Of a stretch of DNA of 64,000 bases, positions 59,818 through 64,000 are shown in pieces (position 1 is the stretch's first letter; every line of letters begins with the position of its first letter). The position numbers and the translations under genes are program-made. Source of the DNA: Sclerurus mexicanus (Eukaryota > Chordata > Aves > Passeriformes > Furnariidae); assembly GCA_013396755.1 (NCBI GenBank), contig VWZF01001848.1, positions 906,403-970,402 of the forward strand. Direction: 5' to 3'. The notes under the pieces are model-generated. The model saw only the letters and a program-made list of their open reading frames with translations, had not been told where the DNA came from and ran no database searches.

Positions 59818-61264
59818 ATTATGAAAACAATTAAGTAGCTACTTTTGTCTTTCTTTTGTTCCTTTTTTCCTAATGCAAGCAATATTTCAGTGAAAGAACT
59901 ACCAAAAATAATCTCTAGCTGAAAAAGAGAATAATTTTATAAAGCCTGTTAGCAATGAATTTTGGACAGTAATTTTAAAAATCTGTGTTACACAGATAAA
60001 TCATGCTTTGAAAAATGTGCCTTTTCACAGCAACAACAAAAAAAGACTGAAATGCCACTTTCAACACAATGTCAGAAAGAAGCGCTGACATTTTCATTTA
60101 AGGTTATTTTCCTTAAAGAACCTTGTTCTAAAATTTCATAACAGTTAAAAGGTCCTTTGTGCCACAATTTCCAATGTCTTCCAACTCAAAAATTATTTTA
60201 GTTTTTCAGACATGACTATTCACTGAAGCACTTCAATGTCTGTTTAAGTGTGAACCTCATTCTCCCCCTGGCTGCTAAGTCAATATTTCTTTTTGAGAGC
60301 TCAGATCTTTAGTGTATCTTAACATTCCTCACTATCAAGTTTTCGTTAGAAAAATGACAATTTTGTCTACAAAATAAAGCAAAACTCCTTAGATGAAAAG
60401 GCCTAATTTATCACTGCATCATCTACTGCAATACAGTGTAAAACAGAAAAATACCTTTTAAAAAAAGTCTAATGCTAATTAACTCATACAGCAAACAAAA
60501 CCAGTTAAAACTGGATTAGCCTACTTCCATCATTTATATCCCAGGGAATTAGCATAATTTAATGAAAAGATGGTGATATTGAGTAAGCCAAACTGATGAA
60601 TATGAGCAATTGGGCCAAAATATCTATGCAAAAAGCATTCAGGGAGAATTGTCATGTTAACAGGACAGTGGGATGTGGAGTAATGGATGAATAATGTGTC
60701 CTTCCACACAGATACTAAACTAGTCTTCAAGTTTTCCTGGAATGAAGCAGTGTTTCCCAGTATGAAGCATTTTTTTCTGGTCTAAAATTGCAGTTAAACT
60801 AGTCATATATGAATTCCTGTTTAACCTGTTGCTCTTTCTTGTCAGCATTTCTACAGTTAACTTGCAGAAAGCAGGAGACCTAGATGTGGTTTGAAGGGAA
60901 AGAAAATTTTAAAAATTTCTCTATAAAAAGTTAAAGAGTGCATAAATCCTCTGAGTGTACAGATTTTGTGAAAAATTTCATGTGTCTGCTCATACTGATT
61001 CCACTGCTAACTTACTGAAAAATGTTGAAGTCGACTTTGTACTAAATATTTTATGGAGAGTTGGCAACCATATATTTTGCCTGATTACTGAAAGCACATT
61101 TATTCCCTAAATATAGACTAGCAAATATGTTACAATGTACACAGTCTATATTTATACTTCTCACTGAAGCATACTGTTTATAGCTGCACAGCCGAGGCAT
61201 ACAAACATAATTGCCTTCACACAATAACGCACATTACTGTTTTTTTACTGAGTTGGTAGCCAAG

Positions 61265-61300
61265 ACAAAAAAAAAGAAAAAAAAACAAACAAAAAACCTC
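61265..61300 (+). repeat. A-rich low-complexity tract
   Basis: Runs of adenine broken by single G or C residues; no flanking element was recognised. Confidence 0.8.
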
Positions 61301-64000
61301 CACAACAAACTGATTTAAAATTATATTTAGCATTCTGACCCTGATAAGGCTCTCTGTTTTAATGTTTAATAGTATGGGCTACAGAAATGTCAAAAATTTT
61401 TCTAGCCAGCTTGTTATACCAAAAATGCTTCTGTGGCAACTTTAGGCACATTCTTAGACAAAAAGAATGCAATATAACCAACCAGCTAGCAGCATACAAT
61501 TAACATGATTCATCCCATTTAAACTGGGAAAAATTAGTAAGCTGGATTTTTTCCAGTAAAGGCTTTTCTTGGTTTTCACTCATGATCTCTTTGTGTCAGC
61601 TTTTGCAGGAGAACTCTTCTCTTGGCACAGGTACTTCGTTCTCTACAATAATAACAAGCTACACTCTAGTGTAATTAGCTGAAATCAAAATTAGCCACAA
61701 TTCCTACAGATATATAATTATACATACAAAATAAATGAATATAAAACAAAGTGAATCTCCATAAGGTGACCACCATATTTTGATACCTGAGCATAACCAT
61801 ACATTTGTTAGCATTAAAATCAGTTGCAGTTGTACATTTAAATGCAAGACCTTTAATTCAAACTTCCCTTAGTACCTCAGTCTACTGTGCCCTCAGATCA
61901 TCCAAATTCTCTCAATTTCTTATAAGATATACAACAGGATATATGATATGGAAGTATTTTTTGCAGGAAAAAAAATACTTAATTGTGCTGCAGACTAGAA
62001 AAAGATTTAATTGACGTAAGATTACCTTCAGTTTAAACAGATAAATTCTCAAATTGACTTTTTTAATAAGGGTGACAGGTCGCACCTTATGTCTGAGAGC
62101 TGACTATTACAAGGTCAATTGCTACTGTTTGCACCACCAATATTCAAGCTAAGGTTCTCAGTTTTGCAAAAGCTTGAATCCATCCTAGATGTAGCAAATT
62201 TCAAGAAGATAGTGACAGAAATGTAATTACCCACCTGTCCCTGAAAGAAGTAATTACAGGTTTTAACACATGCCAGTGGATAGCCAAGTACATGAGCTAA
62301 AAAAGTCAAGAATTCATTTTCCTGAAGAGATCAGGTTGGCTGAAAGTAAACAAGATTTTTGTCACCTTTGTAGCCCTGAGAACACAGACAGTAATCTGTG
62401 GATCACATTCATTAGCAAAAGTAAAATCAGTAATTGCTGAGATCCAAAATAATTGCCCAGCCAAAGGCCAACCTGTAAAAATAAGAAATCATACAGAGGG
62501 CCTGAGGACTGACGTAGCAAGAGACACCCTGCAGAACATGACTTGGGAGAGACTACAGGATTCTTACTTCATCTTCCCCAGTCACAGGTGGTACATATGT
62601 GTCCAATGTGCAGAGTATTGATGTTGCTTGCATTTAAGAGAGAGGGATTGTTATAAGTATTTTAGCAAACTGATGTGCTGAACTACACTTCCAAAATTGT
62701 CACCTTTGTGTGCTCAGATCAATGTATTTCTCCAGATGTGCTTATCTAGCATGCTAGTGCTTCAGTCTATGCTATACAAGAGAAAAGGAAAAGAGTTTCT
62801 TCATTTTCAACTTTCAAATGGACTAATAGGTTTTACAGGTATCTTAAATTTAATGATTACTTTTGCACATAGGATTTCCATTCTGGATTCCAAGACAAAT
62901 ATACTTAGAATTAAGTCTGAAACAAAGAAAGGACTCACTTTATCATACTCATGCATCTGGGGAATGAAATTTGTCTGCAGTACATTCCAATATTTGTAAA
63001 CTTTAATAGACTATGAGGAACATGACTGACAGTATGCTAATTACTTGCAAATTGGTGTAAGCAAGTTTCATTTTAAAAATTCTTAAAATGGTGTTCTTAC
63101 TTGTCCATTTGCTTTATTATGCCTACCAACTCTGAAGTACTAGAGACCAGAGAAAAAAAAAATCCAGTCATGATTGCTAATTCAAGAAACTGGACTTGCT
63201 CTCCAGTATAAAATGTAGGTCTTCATGCTGTATGAAAAATCACATCCCTTTAATATATTTTTTGTAGTGTATGTGATAGTTTAAAAAAACCCCAACATTC
63301 TGTAGTGCCTCCAAAAAGTCTGCAGGACAGTTGTTATACTTCAAATTTTTGACACTAACTTGTAGGCTAGATAGAATGCAAATCACTACAGAAGACAAAA
63401 ACGTATCAACAGCATTTGTATCAACAAAGATGATACAAAAAGGATCAACATCCTCAATCTTTTGTCATTTTTTAAAACCAAACAAAACTGCCTTTAGCCC
63501 ACATATTTGGACAACTAATAGGTTTTCACTAAGACCTGCAGAACATTAAGTTTCAGCCCCAGTAACTTTTCCTTAATTAAAAGTATGGCCACTATTTGCA
63601 TATTAGTACATTCACTATTTTAATAGGTCTAGTTTGGTTATAGAAGAGCATGTTGGATCAAAAAAATAGTTTGAGGAAGCTTCTGTAACATTCATTTCAG
63701 TACTGAAAATGTAAACCACACCTTCCTAGTAAGGGATTTCATCAATAGGCAAAGATCTAAAGAAAACAGAATTAACAACACTTTCATTTCTGGAAAAAAT
63801 TAGTGTTGCCTTAAAACAGTAGAGTTAACAATAGTAAAGAAACCATGTGTTTATCATTATAAATATACTGGTGTTCTTAATTACAAGTACAGTCAGTTCC
63901 TTAATTTAAATTCTTGTTGTTTTAGAAGTGTAGGCATGTAAATATTATCACTATCCTCTTCTCCCCACTTACATTTCCTATCAGATATGACCAAATGGTT

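Larger units (their letters stand above)
19020..64000 (-). other. EPB41L2: EPB41L2 (protein 4.1G) gene, 3' two-thirds; 5' part outside the window
   Basis: Protein 4.1G is a membrane-skeleton adaptor. Its FERM domain binds transmembrane-protein tails and phosphoinositides, a middle region binds spectrin and actin, and the C-terminal domain binds partners such as glutamate receptors and NuMA (family knowledge). The exons joined here give, in order, FERM F1 end/F2/F3, FERM-adjacent, variable, spectrin-actin-binding, acidic variable and C-terminal segments. Signatures favour EPB41L2 over EPB41, EPB41L1 and EPB41L3: SSHETLDIVEEKK, TQARQAS-like FERM-adjacent sequence, SKRVSRSLDG, VGEYQPHHR and the ending VVVHKETELAEEDE. 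Visible coding without the large hydrophobic exon is 722 codons plus stop. The exon encoding the preceding part of F1 was not found between 58,321 and 64,000, so that intron runs past the window edge. Confidence 0.95.
58321..64000 (-). other. EPB41L2: EPB41L2 intron, continues past the window edge
   Basis: At least 5.7 kb of intron. It contains a CR1 copy (59,345-59,817) and an A-rich tract (61,265-61,300). No exon was recognised. A GTAAGT near 63,970 on the minus strand does not follow a recognisable coding sequence. Confidence 0.75.

Noticed and set aside
63960..64000. GTAAGT on the minus strand near the right edge as a donor of the next EPB41L2 exon
   Set aside because: The upstream bases do not encode the expected FERM F1 sequence (WLDPAKEIKRQ-like).
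1..64000. Prokaryotic-type systems (operons, CRISPR, phage, toxin-antitoxin)
   Set aside because: The sequence has eukaryotic gene structure throughout, and no array, operon or prokaryotic gene was seen.

Overview
The window reads as nuclear DNA of a bird. It is AT-rich and intron-rich, with small phase-matched exons and GT-AG junctions. It carries several 3' fragments of avian CR1 LINEs and one copy of an LTR-type repeat that is abundant in songbird and other neoavian genomes. The two genes present, SMLR1 (+ strand) and EPB41L2 (- strand), are neighbours in the same convergent arrangement in human 6q23, so the synteny supports both calls. There is no operon, plasmid, phage, CRISPR array or other prokaryotic feature.

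Layout. Positions 1 to about 11,650 are intergenic, with no supported gene. This stretch holds degraded CR1 pieces, a perfect 24-bp palindrome next to a 22-bp tandem duplication, and mononucleotide runs. SMLR1 occupies about 11,750-16,070 (+) as two coding exons with a 3.26-kb intron, encoding a 104-residue single-pass membrane protein. About 3 kb of AT-rich spacer separates its poly(A) signal from that of EPB41L2. From about 19,020 to the right edge the window is the 3' two-thirds of EPB41L2 (protein 4.1G) on the minus strand. I place 15 coding exons plus one 3'UTR-only exon, and all coding junctions were checked for phase. The 5' exons (head region and first part of FERM lobe F1) lie beyond position 64,000.

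Domain order of the visible 4.1G protein, transcribed right to left: end of FERM F1, then F2 and F3 (58,320-53,343); FERM-adjacent region (48,011-47,839); variable region (44,941-42,582), including a 211-codon exon with a strongly hydrophobic tail; spectrin-actin-binding region (40,412-37,481); acidic/serine-rich variable exon (32,055-31,492); C-terminal domain (29,675-24,063). Without the large hydrophobic exon the visible part is 722 codons plus stop, which fits the corresponding part of human 4.1G (about 1,005 residues in all, from memory).

Most notable: (i) the 633-nt in-frame exon encoding a possible membrane-associated cassette, resembling an exon I recall from the paralogue EPB41L3; (ii) a compact CpG island deep inside a 5.4-kb EPB41L2 intron with an exact CTCF core motif and a YY1-like site; (iii) two candidate cassette exons (33 and 54 nt); (iv) a spliced 3'UTR; (v) an exact 14-bp-stem hairpin and a 24-bp palindrome carrying E-boxes. 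I see no evidence of a wholly new biological system.
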